Source: Endomychus coccineus (lineage: Eukaryota; Arthropoda; Insecta; Coleoptera; Endomychidae). Taken from it: a stretch of 64,000 nucleotides of DNA. The position numbers and the translations under genes are program-made. Positions 1-11,560 of the stretch are shown here, piece after piece; the first letter of the stretch is position 1, and the number at the start of each line of letters is the position of its first letter. The notes beneath the pieces were generated by a model. It made no database searches, was not told where the DNA came from, and saw nothing but the letters and a program-made list of their open reading frames with translations. The stretch spans positions 252,789,736 through 252,853,735 of the forward strand of contig OY294067.1 of assembly GCA_958510875.1 (NCBI GenBank), in the 5' to 3' direction.

Positions 1-761
1 CTACAAGCAAAATTCGGAATTACAGTAAACTTAATATTTCACAAACTTTGATGTTAAGTTAGATTTAACACAATTTCTTCGCTATTGGAACAGGTGACAC
101 CCAAATGTTATGACCTAAAAATAATAAAAATATGTATATGAAAGCTTATTTATTGCTTTTCCATTTGCAATGATTTAATTTTTTTTTCATTCGTTGTTTA
201 TTGTAGGAATAGGTCAATTGCATGGAAATGTAATGTTTCCAAAAAAAAAATAGAAAATAGTGAATTTACTTGTTAACCGTTGAAAATCGGAATATGTATT
301 ATACGAATTTTTTTGTTGGAAATCTGATATAGAATCACATATTAATTTTTTTTATATGTATCCTGATACACCCTGTATAACTTTAATGATAATGTTAGGA
401 TAAATGATTAGTGGAATTGCCCAATTATGTAAAATCCACTAATCATCTATCCTAAGCTTTTCATTGAAGTTATATATCACGCTGACTCTCTTGTTGTAAG
501 TTAGTCCTTTTGATATTTGTTTGGAGAAGCTACGGTGTTAGAGAACTATATTTTATTTATCAACTTTGTGAAAATCAAGCTTTTGATAGTTATTTGTTCA
601 AATTTAGGGACCGTTCGTTGCGATTCTTGTCATAAATACTATTTAAATTGTTTCCATAACTGATTTTCAAGGTCGTAGACCGTAGAGATATTTGAAGATC
701 AAAAGTAAAAAACAGTTATTTTATCACATTCCGACAAAGTTCATCATATTTTCTTTTCCAG
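1..761. other. Upstream intron sequence
   Basis: AT-rich DNA before the first recognised exon, with homopolymer A and T runs. The acceptor for exon 1 at 751-761 shows that at least part of this is intron. Apart from the hairpin listed separately, I see no exon with a start codon or signal peptide. Confidence 0.6.
376..474. repeat. Near-perfect hairpin, possible small MITE
   Basis: Inverted arms from TATAACTTTAATGA to TCATTGAAGTTATA enclose a second strong pairing (TAGGATAAATGATTAGTGG against CCACTAATCATCTATCCTA) around a loop of about 20 bases. The left arm abuts CACCCTGTA, an end sequence resembling the TACAGG ends of the mariner-like element at 26.2 kb. It could fold as RNA in the intron. 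Confidence 0.6.
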
Positions 762-2471
762 CTATTCAGTGTGCAGATGATCGTCTACATATATTTAACA
801 ATTCCTGTTATCTATTCGTAAGTTATCCCGAGGTGACGTGGGATACAGCTCAACAAATATGTAAAGGAATAAACGCCAATCTTGCATCTGTTTTGTCTAC
901 AGAAGAGGAACGTTTCATTATAGCTAACATACGGAAAATGCACGAATATCGCACCAGCGCGTCGTACTGGCTCGGGGGGGTATTGAACGAAAATTTGGGG
1001 TTTCTCTGGATAGATGGTAGTCCGATAAAGTATCTAGGATGGTTGCCAGGTCAGAATCCTTTGGATATTGTGAACAAAAACAATGAGAACGATAAATGTT
1101 TGGGAATTCAATGGCTTCCATCTCCAACGTTAATGTTACATAGTGGATTCTATTGGAAAGCTCAAAGATGCAACGCCGTTGGAGGTTATGTTTGCAAACG
1201 TCCCACCCTCACTACTGGAATGGGAATCAATTTTAATAAAACCGTAAACGGGTCCGCTGGAAATTTGGAGACGCCAAATTACCCCGGGAATTATTACAAT
1301 AACATGGATTTTTCGTTTCAAATAGTTGGACCGAGACGCTGCAGACTGGTAATAAAATTCGAAAAAATCGACATAGAGAATCAAATGGAATGTTTGTACG
1401 ACTACGTCGAACTAAGGAGCATTAGCAAGTATGAAAAACAATTGAACGACGTTGTGAAATGGTGCGGCACCCACGACACGGATATGCATCGATTCGATTT
1501 CGTTTCAGAGACTAACCGTGTTGAAATAATATTTCACTCCGATTACTCTATTTCCGGTAGCGGATTTTCACTAGTCTGGCATGCTGTTGACGTAACGTCT
1601 TGTCCAACACAAACGCTCACAGCTAAAGAAGGCTATATCTCAAGTCCCAACTACCCTAATTTTTTATTCTCGCACTTGAATTGCACCGTGACAATTCAAG
1701 CGCCAGCAGGCCAAAAAATTTGGTTTGATTTCGACGTGGTGGATTTCGGTCAGAACGAAGTGAATTCTGCAAGACGGAATGGAGAAGTTACCTTGGAGTT
1801 GAAACTAGGGCTGCAATCTCCATTTTTTAAACCGTTCGCAATAGATAATTTGTTAACAGAAGGAAGTTACGTATCCAATGAAGAACGATTAATCATCAGG
1901 TTAAGAACTGGTAAGCATCCTAGTGGAACAGGTTTCCGAGCTCACTACAAGATAATAAGCACGACAAAAGAAGAGAAAGTTATAAATGTAAGGAATTACA
2001 CTTCCGGTTCTCTGCTCCATTTGAATTATCCCGATAACCCAGCTGTTAACATCGATTTTACGCAACATTTTATTGCACCGTTGGGAAACGTAGTTTCTCT
2101 CGAGTTATACCATATGAAATTAAGCGATGACGAGTGTTTCGATGACTTCATGGAAATCTACGATAATTACACCCCAATAAATAGCACTGTCTGGAAATTA
2201 TGTTACGTGAAGGGATCTTCGAATCCCATGAAACCCAATAGCATTGAAATCAAGTCGTATCTTAACAGTCTTTATCTACGGCAGAAAAGTCACAATCTGG
2301 GAACGAATCTGAACGGTAGTTTGCGTGTGTTACAAGATGACGAGTTTAAAGTCAAATTACTGAAACACGAAAACGAAGTGGAATCTTGTTCACCTAATCC
2401 TTGTCTTCATGGGGGTAAATGCATTACGAAAGATAAAAGAAAATTTTGCCAATGCATTGGACATTTTACAG
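762..2471 (+). CDS. Exon 1 in window: C-type lectin, two CUB domains, CUB-like domain, start of EGF 1
   Basis: A strong acceptor (pyrimidine tract then AG at 760-761) opens the exon and GTAGGT follows its end. Entry and exit are both phase 1. An open frame continues upstream to 692, but its codons look like intron. The lectin domain shows paired cysteines, a WLGG-like core (YWLGG), WIDGS and the closing WKAQRCNAVGGYVC. CUB 1 carries TPNYPGNY, a Cys pair around ECLYDYVEL and the GSGFSLVW end; CUB 2 carries SSPNYPNF and GTGFRAHYK. The third is diverged (LNYPDNP, ECFDDFMEIYDN, LCYVKG) and is called CUB-like. The exon ends within EGF 1 (CSPNPCLHGGKC then CQCIGHFTG). Several N-x-S/T sites fit an extracellular segment. 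The canonical EPN or QPD sugar-binding triplet of lectin domains is replaced by GQNP, so calcium-dependent sugar binding is uncertain. Confidence 0.93.
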
Positions 2472-2724
2472 GTAGGTAATCATTATTTCTTCATATATTC
2501 CTATTTCTTGAAACATTTTTTTTATTTTAACAACTTTATAAATTCACAATATTTGAATTCAATAAAAAACAGAAACGAGAAGTACCTGAACTTTCCGAGC
2601 TTTTTCTAGTTGTGTTGGTTTTAAAATGATACAATGGATATACAAAAACTGAAACTTCGGAAAACCTAACCTGTAAAATGTTTAAGATGATTTATATGCG
2701 CGCAACTCTTAAACTTTAGTACTA

Positions 2725-3300
2725 GTCGAGTCATATTAGAAAAAAAAACTGGGAAAATATGCGGGCAACTCCGATCGACTCCGAGTTTCTTGCAGAATTT
2801 TCCTGAACGGATTTACAACTAATATGTGCTTTTCCATTTTTCAATTGTTATAGAGGAAAATGGCCAATTTTCATGTCCAAAAAATGACTAGAAAACTGTA
2901 CTCGAAGGTTTTCGATGTCGCTGATCACGATTCCGAAGTAGGATTTTCCATTTTTCGATTTATTGGCCAGTTATTGACCAATGTTGATGGACAAAACGCG
3001 GAAATTTTGCAAATAAATAAATCGAAAAATGGAAAATCCGACTTCGGAATCGTGATCAGCGACCTCGAAAACCCCCGAGTACAGTTTTCTAGCCATTTTC
3101 TTAATTTTTTGGCCATTAAAATTGGCCATTTTCCTCTATATTCCTCTATAACAATTGAAAAGTGGAAAAGCACATATTACTTTTTTTTCGGGAATGTTGT
3201 AAATCCATTCAGGAAAATTTTGCAAAAAAACCTGGAGTCGATCGGAGTTGCCCGCAAATTTTCCCAGCCTTTATACTTTTTTCGTCTAATTTGACCCGAC
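2725..3300. mobile_element. Foldback MITE, TA-flanked, GTCGRGTCA ends
   Basis: The element is almost a full-length inverted repeat. Left end TA-GTCGAGTCATATTAGA; right end (reverse complement) TA-GTCGGGTCAAATTAGACG. The arms pair throughout, for example GATCACGATTCCGAAGTAGG near 2924 against CGACTTCGGAATCGTGATC near 3040. It encodes no transposase. TA flanks on both sides suit a Tc1/mariner-type target site. It belongs to the group with matching ends at 46.3, 53.2 and 58.1 kb, and its centre resembles modules of the foldback at 19.7-20.9 kb. It lies in intron 1. Confidence 0.75.
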
Positions 3301-4175
3301 TATACCAAGACTTCGAAGTCCCGATTTGTGATGTTTGTAGTTTCTCAGTACAGAACATTGGGAGCAAAGTACATAAAGCCTCTTTACCGCTTCGGTTAGA
3401 ACAGCTGATGCAGAATCAACATGGAATTCGGTACATGAAATAGCGGTTAGACTATTAAATTTTCTGGAATTTATTCGGATACCGGTAGCGGTAGGCTAGG
3501 CAGTACTGAAAATTATTGTAATTGAAACTAGCACAACTATAGATTGCAATGTTTCAAATGACATTTGTTAGTTCTCAATGTATTATTCAAATGTAAATTC
3601 GTGTTTCATCCACGATCAATTATTCAATTCTCTTATTATTTTTGTAAATATCTTAATAAGTATTTGGTCTATTGCAATCAGCTGAAATTATTGCTCGACC
3701 CACTTCGGTTATACAGATGGGTAATCAAATAAGTCCATCTGAATCTATCTGAAGAAGATCAGACAGCTCCATAAAATAGTGAGCAAATACTCATTTTCAA
3801 AGATTCATTATCCCATTTGTTGCGGCTCAAAATATTTAATTGGTTATTTAATATTTAAGGATGAGATTCAATAGATATGCTAACAATTTTGTGATTTGTA
3901 AGTATCGATTTGAATTCGCATTAATATATAATTAACTGAAGAGGCCCATTACCCTTAATGTTTTGTTATCATTGTTTATTCAAACAAGAAACTTCTAATT
4001 TCGATAAATTCTCGTAATCCTGCCAAAAGTGGATATTCACTACTAATTTTGAATGAATGGATTCAACAAGAACATAATAAATAAAATATTACATAGAAAA
4101 TAAAATAAAATTTACCAAAATTCAATATATATTCCTCATCCAGTTCAAAACAATATTCAAGTTTCCTAACCAGCA

Positions 4176-5230
4176 TTGAATATAAATTTGAGCAATACAC
4201 TACCTTTTACTGCTTTAACTTATTTTGGTAACATCACTAATAAAATGTATAATGTTTTAAAACCAATAGCAAGCATGTCATACGAATCTTCGAATAGTTC
4301 AAACAATTTAATTTTAAATAACAAAAATTCAATAAGTAATATGGAAAAAAGTGGAATGTACCAATTAACATGAGATTCTTGTCATGCTGAATATGTGGGG
4401 AGAACATATAGAAATTTTCAAACTCGTTTGAAAGAACACATACGTTGCATGAATCTCAAAACAGGCTTCCATCTTTTATAAAATAATCACAAATTTAACC
4501 CTGAAACAAATTTTAAAATTTTACATACAGCTATCAAAGGATTATACCTTAACAACAATTCAGAACTTTTATAAATACATAAATCTTTTTAAAAACACTA
4601 AACACACAAATCGCTTTGAATTATAATCCAATTTTTTCAGCATTAATCTAATTTAAAGTTTATAACAATATTCAAAATTATTATCATTTCGTCAGTTTAC
4701 AGAAAACTATTTATTCTACTGAAAGTTCAAAGTTCTCTCTACTTAAAATCATATGGTTTCATCACTTTACCACTAGATGTCATTAATTCCTTATTATTGC
4801 ATAAACATCAAACTTTCAAATCATATCCATTTGTTATAAGTTTTTTAATAATTTTATAGCAAAATATTTTTTCAATTTGTGTCTAAAGTTACACATTCCT
4901 CACCATTAGAAACTTTGTAGCTTCCAGAATTTCAACTGTTGAACATGAAATTTTACATATAAACTTTACTTATCTTGAATGAAGCCATATAATTATAATT
5001 TAATTTTATATTTTGAAAGTAAGTCTTTCAAAAAATTTTACAACAAATTAATAATTTACAATATTGATAATTAAAAAATACTATTTTGATCAAATTTTGA
5101 AATAAAAAGATTTTTACAAGTGTTTTATCAAATTTTGATACATTTTTCTTTATCACAGCCATACTTTATATATACCTGAGAATGAGGTGTAATAATTAAA
5201 CTCGAAACCTGGTAGTACGAATCTACAAAA
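4176..5230 (+). pseudogene. Penelope-like retroelement, C-terminal GIY-YIG fragment and 3' tail
   Basis: The frame from 4176 reads LPFTALTYFGNITNKMYNVL and ends KSGMYQLT before a stop. The next codons continue DSCHAEYVGRTYRNFQTRLK then EHIR, the GIY-YIG endonuclease signature of Penelope-like elements (GMYQLT...YVG, then R-x3-F-x-R, then KEH). Further residues (NNHKFNPETNFKILH) follow with more stops. Only the C-terminal endonuclease half is present, so the copy is truncated at its 5' end. A tail with GAGGTGTAATAATTAAACTC and CGAAACCTGGTAGTAC lies near 5190-5220 and may be its 3' end; that limit is approximate. It cannot encode an active protein. Confidence 0.7.
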
Positions 5231-7032
5231 AATGGATTGTGAGAATTAAACATAACAGTATCAATATTAATTATTTAAAAGTTAAAATTATTCCAAAAGA
5301 CAATATATATTTTTGGAATTTAGACTTTTTGAAATTTTATTTCAAAAGAGAGTAATGAAAATAATATAATGAAATTGTGTTGGCATGTCTAAAAATTATT
5401 AAATTTATTTCGATGCTCACATTCATTTTCTGAAGTGTTGTAACTACAATCTTAGATTTATATGTATTTGAAAGGTACCTACACTTTAATTTGAGTAATA
5501 TAGTTAACCATGTATCTCAGGGCATCTTTTAAGGATTTTTCACTAGGTGGGCAAAAGAAAAAGCCAACCGCTTCTCTACCGACATACATGCGCGAGTCTG
5601 AAGAAAACATTATATGTTAAGACGACTCGGAACCTACTGTAGTGTTTATTTGTGATTTTATAATCATATCTATTCAATAGACGAATTGTGTATCGACGGG
5701 TTGTGACTCGCTCATACCAAAACATTTGCAATAAAAAAAGTAATCTCAGAAATAGCTATTTTTCATATCCAACTTATTATATACTTGCCCACAAATTCTT
5801 AATGCTGACAAAAATCCTCGAGCACGTGCAGAATTTATAGAATTTATATATCTAACGGAAGTCGTGAGTATGTTTTTTTCCATATAAATCCTCATTGACA
5901 GTATATTTGATGAACTGTCATTCATTCGTTGATAAATTTCTTCGATTAGCACCAAAAAACTTCATTAGAATTAGCAAGTTATATATTTTTTGACATTTTG
6001 GGGAAATCATGTATGTTCAGAAAATTTCTGACATTATTTCAGTTATTGCCAGATTATGATTACTACGTGGCCACGGCGGACTACTACGTGGCCATTTGGC
6101 CACGTTCCTATTACTTAAAAAATGCCCTGATATATCTTCATAATACTATATTACTCACATTCAAATGTACATATAGATCTAAAATTGTAATTATATCACT
6201 TCATAAAATGAATGTAAGTAGCAATATAAATAAATATTTTTTAGACATACTAAACACAATTTTATTGTAACATTCCCTATTCTTTTTCAAATAGAAGCTT
6301 TTTACATTTCAACTACTGAAAATATGTATTCACTTTTAGAATATTTTGAGCTTTTGGATTATTGTTTCACATACCCATTAAGTATTTGAAAAAACAAAAC
6401 GAAAAATTGTGATATTGATATAAATGTTATAAATTACTGAAAGTTTTCATTTGTAGGTTGTAAGAACATCGAAACCGGTAGTAAATATTCACTTTTCGGA
6501 AAGACTGCGATATGAACTTGGATTCATGTTTTGGAAATTGAAAATTGACTCGCACACAATAACTTATTGGAACCGAAGCTTAATGTAATTTAATTTTCAC
6601 TTTCTAAAATCCCATTGATTACTTCAGAAACATTCAAAAGTGAAATTTGTATTTCATTCTTCAAACAAGTATAACTAATGAAAGCTTCTGCAATTCCATA
6701 AAATAAGTTTATTCGTTCATCGAATGAGAAGCTCCTTTATCCCTTCTTATGAACAATTTGCTGATTCTCGTGAATGTTTTGTCATCAATTCCGATAAAGC
6801 GATATCTACGTTTGAACAATCCAAAAATAACAGATACCCAACTAGAAATAAATTGAACGTTGATGTAAACATTCGTCCTGCATAAATGGGAATTTAGCGG
6901 AGTATGATTATTAGTTCAATGGAATTAATTTATAGCACAAACTATGTTTGCAAATATCTATTGATTATGTAAATTTTATTGGCAATTCGCGTGCTTAATA
7001 ACATTCATTCATAATTCTCGTTCATTTTACAG
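5231..7032. other. Intron 1, 3' part: AT-rich, one Penelope-like tail
   Basis: There is no supported gene. Near 6455-6485 the string ACATCGAAACCGGTAGTAAA resembles the tail at about 5205 and may be the 3' remnant of another Penelope-like copy. Around 6065-6110 the phrase CTACGTGGCCA is repeated in direct and inverted form over about 40 bases. The 3' end carries a normal pyrimidine tract before exon 2. Confidence 0.45.
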
Positions 7033-7452
7033 GTATGTTTTGTGCTCTAACTAAATGCGAACTAGAGCCCTGCATTTCCGGAGCTTGCGAGCTCACAGAC
7101 ACAAGCTATAAATGTCGCTGTAACACAGGCTACACAGGCCCGACATGCGAGCAGAAAAGAAAACCATGCGAAGGAAATCCCTGTGAAAGTCGAGGACTGT
7201 GTATGGAAAGGGGCGAAGGCTTCCAATGTAGATGCCATGCATGGTGGGAAGGCCCTAAATGCGAGAAGAGGATGCTCCACATTCCTTACAAGCCGTTGAG
7301 TGAAAGAATGTTGCACGAACCCTTCTGGCTAGGTCTTATGACCGTATTCGTGGTGATGGCAGTTATTGGGTTAGTTTGGTGTGCGAAGAGACATTTTCCG
7401 GAAAAAATTGAAAAATTATTAGCCGAAGAAAGCGATCGTAACAGTCGCACAG
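7033..7452 (+). CDS. Exon 2: end of EGF 1, EGF 2, EGF 3 and transmembrane span
   Basis: The acceptor TTTTACAG precedes the exon and GTAAGT follows it, phase 1 on both sides. The first bases complete the split glycine and then the final cysteine of EGF 1 (FTG then MFC), which confirms the join with exon 1. EGF 2 (CELEPC to GPTC) and EGF 3 (CEGNPC to GPKC) each have six cysteines in usual spacing. Neither carries a clear calcium-binding D-x-D/N-E start. A juxtamembrane stretch leads to a hydrophobic span (PFWLGLMTVFVVMAVIGLVW) followed by the basic stop-transfer CAKRHFPEK, so the N-terminal domains are extracellular and the rest cytoplasmic. This exon is GC-richer than the surrounding intron. 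Confidence 0.94.
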
Positions 7453-8333
7453 GTAAGTGAAATTAAGAACATTTGATTACACTTTTTTATTTAAGGCATG
7501 GAATATACGTGATTCAAGTAATTTTGAGATTGATCTCAAGACAATAAGCACTGCAAAGAGTGGTACCTACAGTCTCATTATACAAATCGTTAGGTATCCA
7601 CAAAACAAATATGTGCTTACAATATTATATATCGACGGACTAAGTATTAGAGATAAAATTGTAAATTCTGTACAAAGTGCATAATGTAGTGCCAAAATAC
7701 CACGATTCGTAGGTGCTGGAATACGACTCTAACTGCCTCCCTTGCCTACCCGGAGTAGCCGCCGCTGTTTTCTACAAATAACTGTGAACTTCTCCCTTAA
7801 ATCTAGCACAGATTATTGAGCTTCAGGCATCAGGCCAAATTGTTTTTTTTATATTTTTTTATACTTGAACTACACGAGAGGGAAACCTATAATGTTCAAA
7901 AATAATCGTGTAATCGAATTTTTCTTGAAAGACTTGAGGTTATAGTGTAGCGTACCACTCTGTCTGCTAGGATCAACAGTGATAAGTGGCCCCAACTAGC
8001 TCAACAAGTTTATTTACTCTCAGTGCTCGTAGTGAAACGTGTCCTGAGATTCGTGACTTTATGAATTATCCTGAGCGCCAACCGCTTTAGCACAAACAAA
8101 ACTAAAGAGAATCCACAGTCAAGAAGTCAGGCACTACGAGGTGGTTAAAAGTTGATGGATATTTAGAAAAATAAGACAAGGTCCAAGTTAACAATTTGGT
8201 TTTATTCCGAGTAGGCATTTGAAATAACAGTTTAAAACAAAATACAATTATTGTAATGAAGAATGAATATTTGTTAATAAAGAAAGTTAAAAATACAAAT
8301 TAAATTATGGGATTAATTTTAAAAAATATATAT
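7453..8333. other. Intron 2, first part: no gene seen
   Basis: The intron opens with GTAAGT. A short GC-richer patch (7720-7780) contains CCCTTGCCTACCCGGAGTAG but has no readable frame. The remainder is AT-rich sequence with scattered stops, becoming more A-rich toward the minisatellite. Confidence 0.5.
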
Positions 8334-8690
8334 ATTATGAACCCACAGGTTCGATCTCAACAAATAAGTAAAGTTAATGAAATACAAATTTAATTATGAA
8401 CCTTTGGGTTCGATCCTCAACAAATAAACGAAGTTAATGAAATACAAATTTAATTATGAACCTTTGGGCTCGATCTCAACAAATAAATGAAGTTAATGAA
8501 ATACAAATTTAATTATGAACCTTTGGGTTCGATCTCAACAAATAAAAAGTTAATGAAATACAAATTTAATTATGAACCTTTGGGTTCGATCCTCAACAAA
8601 TAAATGAAGTTAATGAAATACAAATTTAATTATGAACCTTTGGGTTCGATCTCAACAAATAAATGAAGTTAATGAAATACAAATTTAGTC
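8334..8690. repeat. Minisatellite, six units of about 60 bp
   Basis: Tandem units contain ATGAACCTTTGGGTTCGATC, then CTCAACAAATAAATGAAGTT, then AATGAAATACAAATTTAATT. Units differ by single substitutions, a one-base C gain (GATCCTCAAC against GATCTCAAC) and a short deletion in one unit. The first and last units are the most diverged. Each carries GGTTCGATC, close to the RNA polymerase III B-box consensus, but no A-box is recognisable. Confidence 0.92.
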
Positions 8691-9949
8691 AGATAATAAA
8701 AATCAGTGAAATGAAAATATGATCATTCAAACTGAAACATGTTACCGTCCTTGGAACTTGAAGGAGCTGGAACTAGGCTCTGCCAGGCAATTCCTTCTAT
8801 AACGTCACGGGTAACAGGAAAGAGACGTCTCCATCGTTCAGTAAATACAACAACGAGCAGTACCTTGGCACAAGTTCGAGGGACCAATAACTAAATCAGT
8901 AGGAATAACCAATACGATCCCACAACTGATTATGTTATCTCCCAAATGGTACATCAATATGTAATAACAAATGTGATATCTTGAAGAGAACAATATTAAC
9001 AATAATTGAATCTGAAGGAATATTGGAGAATTAAATTACTTATTATGGTACTACAATGTATGTTAGCAATTATGAAGGTACAGGTAGTTGAGAAGCACTT
9101 ATGATTAACAAGTTAAAAATTGTCAAATAGCATCTAGATAATAATTTAATTAATTTGAATCTGACCAATGAATTAAAGTTTGCTATTTAAATGACAATTT
9201 GAACGAGTGTAATAGTGGTGTTCTACTATTAGTTCTCATAAAGCAGTGAATGAGTACCGTGCTTAATACGTTCACCTAGATCAATAATTAACAAGTGAAT
9301 CACCCACTAGCTTAATAAGACACAACCTTTAGGACTTATGTAACAAGGTCAAGAAAGGTGATTCTCAAAACTACGCATGTGTAGCAGACAGAATATTGCT
9401 AGGTTAAACAAGCATACAAATATGATGTTACCAATCTGCCTAATACTCGTCAAATTATTCTATAAAAGGCTCAGAGAAAAATTTCTAAGGATGTAAAAGA
9501 TTATCCCAGAAATATGCTAGATAACAAAATGATTCGGCATGAAAGTTAAGAGGCTTGTTGAGAATTATTTCCACTGAATAATATCGACATTCAGGGACTG
9601 TACATATCTTGAATTATGTTTCAAGATATCAGATCAATTTAAATATCCCTGGTGTCAATAATTTCCAATGGCAGATTGATAATAATAGCCAAAAGACAAA
9701 AGAAATTGTTAAATCACAACTCACCTCAACAAGCATTCACAACAGAATGGAGTCCTTATATTTCCGTTTCCCGAATCACTCTCTACTCGCGAATCGGGCA
9801 TCGAGATACGAGTATCCGCGAAGGATTCAGTTGATTTAATATTGAATGATAGATGACACTCCTAGTCAATACAAGTTTAATGATTCAATATCCCGAGCAG
9901 AAATCGTTATTCTAATCATTTCAGCGTTCTTTATACCAGTAACGTGGAA
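8691..9949. other. Intron 2: unique-looking AT-rich sequence
   Basis: No gene is supported. Short overlapping frames at 9609-9839 have no recognisable domain. A 13-base match (TAGCAGACAGAAT near 9379 against its reverse complement near 7965) could mark the ends of an old insertion that includes the minisatellite, but nothing extends it. Confidence 0.4.
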
Positions 9950-10381
9950 AGCGTTACAATAGGCATAGGCAAAGAACTCACTAGGTGAAATGTTCCATAA
10001 CTGCGCTGTTCGATAAAAAAATTAAGTCTAGTAGGAAGAAGTTTGGCAGTTCGCAAGCTTGACAATGAAGAGGTGACTAGTTTGAGCTCGTCTAGTGCGC
10101 CTATCTGGAATCTCTCGTGGTGGAACAATATACGAGATTTCTGATGAACATTGACCATGGAAATATCTTTCTGCGATGTTCTAGAGGGAACAATCAACTC
10201 GTAAGTGTTACATCATCAATTAGACGAATTGCTGGATAGAATCCAAGAGCTTCAGCTTATGTTAGGGAGCCTAACTTCCACAATGTGAACAGTACTCCAT
10301 GACAGGTCAAATCTGTGCTTTGTAGATTATGAGGAGCTGCTGGAATGTGAAGTAGCTCTTGGCACAGAATAGAAAACAAGT

Positions 10382-10830
10382 TTATCACTTTTAAAACACA
10401 GTACGGACAAATATCTAGGTAATTTAGAAGGGATGGAAACGTGTAAACAAGCCAGCTGATGGTAACCCCTTGTTTGCATTATTATCCCCAAATAGTATTT
10501 ATCGTTGTACATTTTGTTTTCTAATTCAGTTCCCTCTGATGATAGCTACTGTATAGCAGAAAGGTCCTCAGTACTTCAACAGTATTTTTAGTGGATGAGG
10601 TGATTATTTCTTATTTATAATGCACTGACTGTAGAAACTCTTAGGGAATGTCAATTTGCTCGTTTTCCGCTGCATTTCTGTTAAAAGCTCTTCTGCTAAT
10701 TCATTCATTCTTCTTTGTTGTCCATTTTGGTCTATAAGTGCGAGGGCCGTTCTTGTCTTCTCGTACTTTGGCTCTGACACCGGATCGTAACCCGCTGCCT
10801 CTATTTGCGTTCCTATCTTTTGATAAATAT
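10382..10830. mobile_element. Insertion inside LINE copy A, with a MITE end and an unrelated minus ORF
   Basis: LINE homology to copy C stops near 10381 (CACAGAATAGAAAACAAG) and resumes near 10830 (TTTTCGCAATGGACCTCACA), so the bases between are inserted or rearranged. They contain the 3' end of a MITE (to 10616) and a minus frame (10604-10846) reading IYQKIGTQIEAAGYDPVSEP, which loosely resembles Myb/SANT-like domains carried by some DNA transposons. That resemblance is weak. The join with the LINE is the better supported part. Confidence 0.5.
10520..10616. repeat. MITE family M fragment, right half
   Basis: Contains GATAGCTACTGTATAGC, TTTTTAGTGGATGAGGTGAT and TATTTCTTATTTATAATGC. It matches the right side of the complete copies at 38290-38440 and 61484-61660 (TTTTTAGTRGATAAGKG and then a GTGAC/TTATTT-type end). 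Confidence 0.6.
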
Positions 10831-11496
10831 TTGTCGCTTTTCGCAATGGACCTCACATGATCATCCCACGAGAGGGTACTGTTGGTGGTGATTTCGAGCA
10901 TTGTTATGGAAGACTTCATAGGAATAGTTGTACCTGACATCATCATATTAGGGATTGTGGGATCCGCCTTCCTGGAGAAGACGCATTCTTGAAATTAGTT
11001 GCACTAAACTCTACTAGATTATCAGATCCCCATTTCAAAATATTTGCCAGATCTCCATTAATTGCGTCAACCTGTCTCCGTCTCGCTCCTCTGGCTTCAT
11101 TGGATGGTATAGGAGCTCTAGATGAGAAAGCGCTATGAAGTGTACCATCATCTGTAAAGCTGTGGACAGGACATGTGAACACTTCTAACAGATCGTTTAT
11201 ATGGAGCAGAAACAATATTGGTGCCAAGACACATCCCTGTGAAACGTTTATTAAAGATGTGGATCCTCCAAGTAAGTCGTCGATCTAGGTCTATTCCCAG
11301 ATACTTTGTCGATTCTGACTAGTGATGGGAATAACCGTGATTTGGAAATCGATTTTGTCGGTTATTGAAATATCTCAATATAATCGTTTGTGGTTTCGGA
11401 AAATAATACTGGTTTTCGTTATTCGTTCTATGCGTGTTCGCCTAGATTAGTAGGTAATAAACTTTAGAAGAATTCACACTGTGGATACACAATAAC

Positions 11497-11560
11497 ATTT
11501 CAAATAAGAAACAATAACCCTCATCCACTAAAATACAAAGTACCTACGATATCGAGGTAG
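11497..11560. repeat. MITE family M fragment, left half
   Basis: Reads AATAAGAAACAATAACCCTC followed by ATCCACTAAAATACAAAG, the left end of the same family as 38290-38440 and 61484-61660, with a trace of the central hairpin (TACGATATCGAGGTAGTA). The remaining half is not seen. Confidence 0.55.

Larger units (their letters stand above)
9950..11290 (-). pseudogene. LINE family copy A: broken reverse transcriptase (minus)
   Basis: Read on the minus strand, 10943-11227 gives APILFLLHINDLLEVFTCPV then SFTDDGTLH, the reverse-transcriptase palm with the FADD-type catalytic loop (here FTDD), followed by NGDLANILKWGSDNLVEF. Downstream pieces (WDDHVRSIAK near 10860; a 3' part at 9950-10380) match copy C at 55.4-56.5 kb and copy B at 30.1-30.9 kb. 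The copy is split by a 450-bp insertion (10382-10830) and has several frameshifts. All three copies are on the minus strand. It is a non-LTR retrotransposon; I cannot fix the clade. Confidence 0.75.

Noticed and set aside
692..761. In-frame ATG at 692 as the receptor start
   Set aside because: A strong splice acceptor ends at 761, the preceding codons do not form a good signal peptide, and intron phase 1 implies an upstream exon.
8334..8690. CRISPR array or tRNA cluster
   Set aside because: Units are directly tandem with no spacers, and the B-box-like core has no A-box or cloverleaf.
7962..9391. 13-base inverted match (TAGCAGACAGA) as ends of one element
   Set aside because: The match does not extend, and no target duplication is visible.
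11322..11345. TAGTGATGGGAA as a hAT terminus
   Set aside because: No matching inverted end or 8-bp duplication was found in the neighbourhood.
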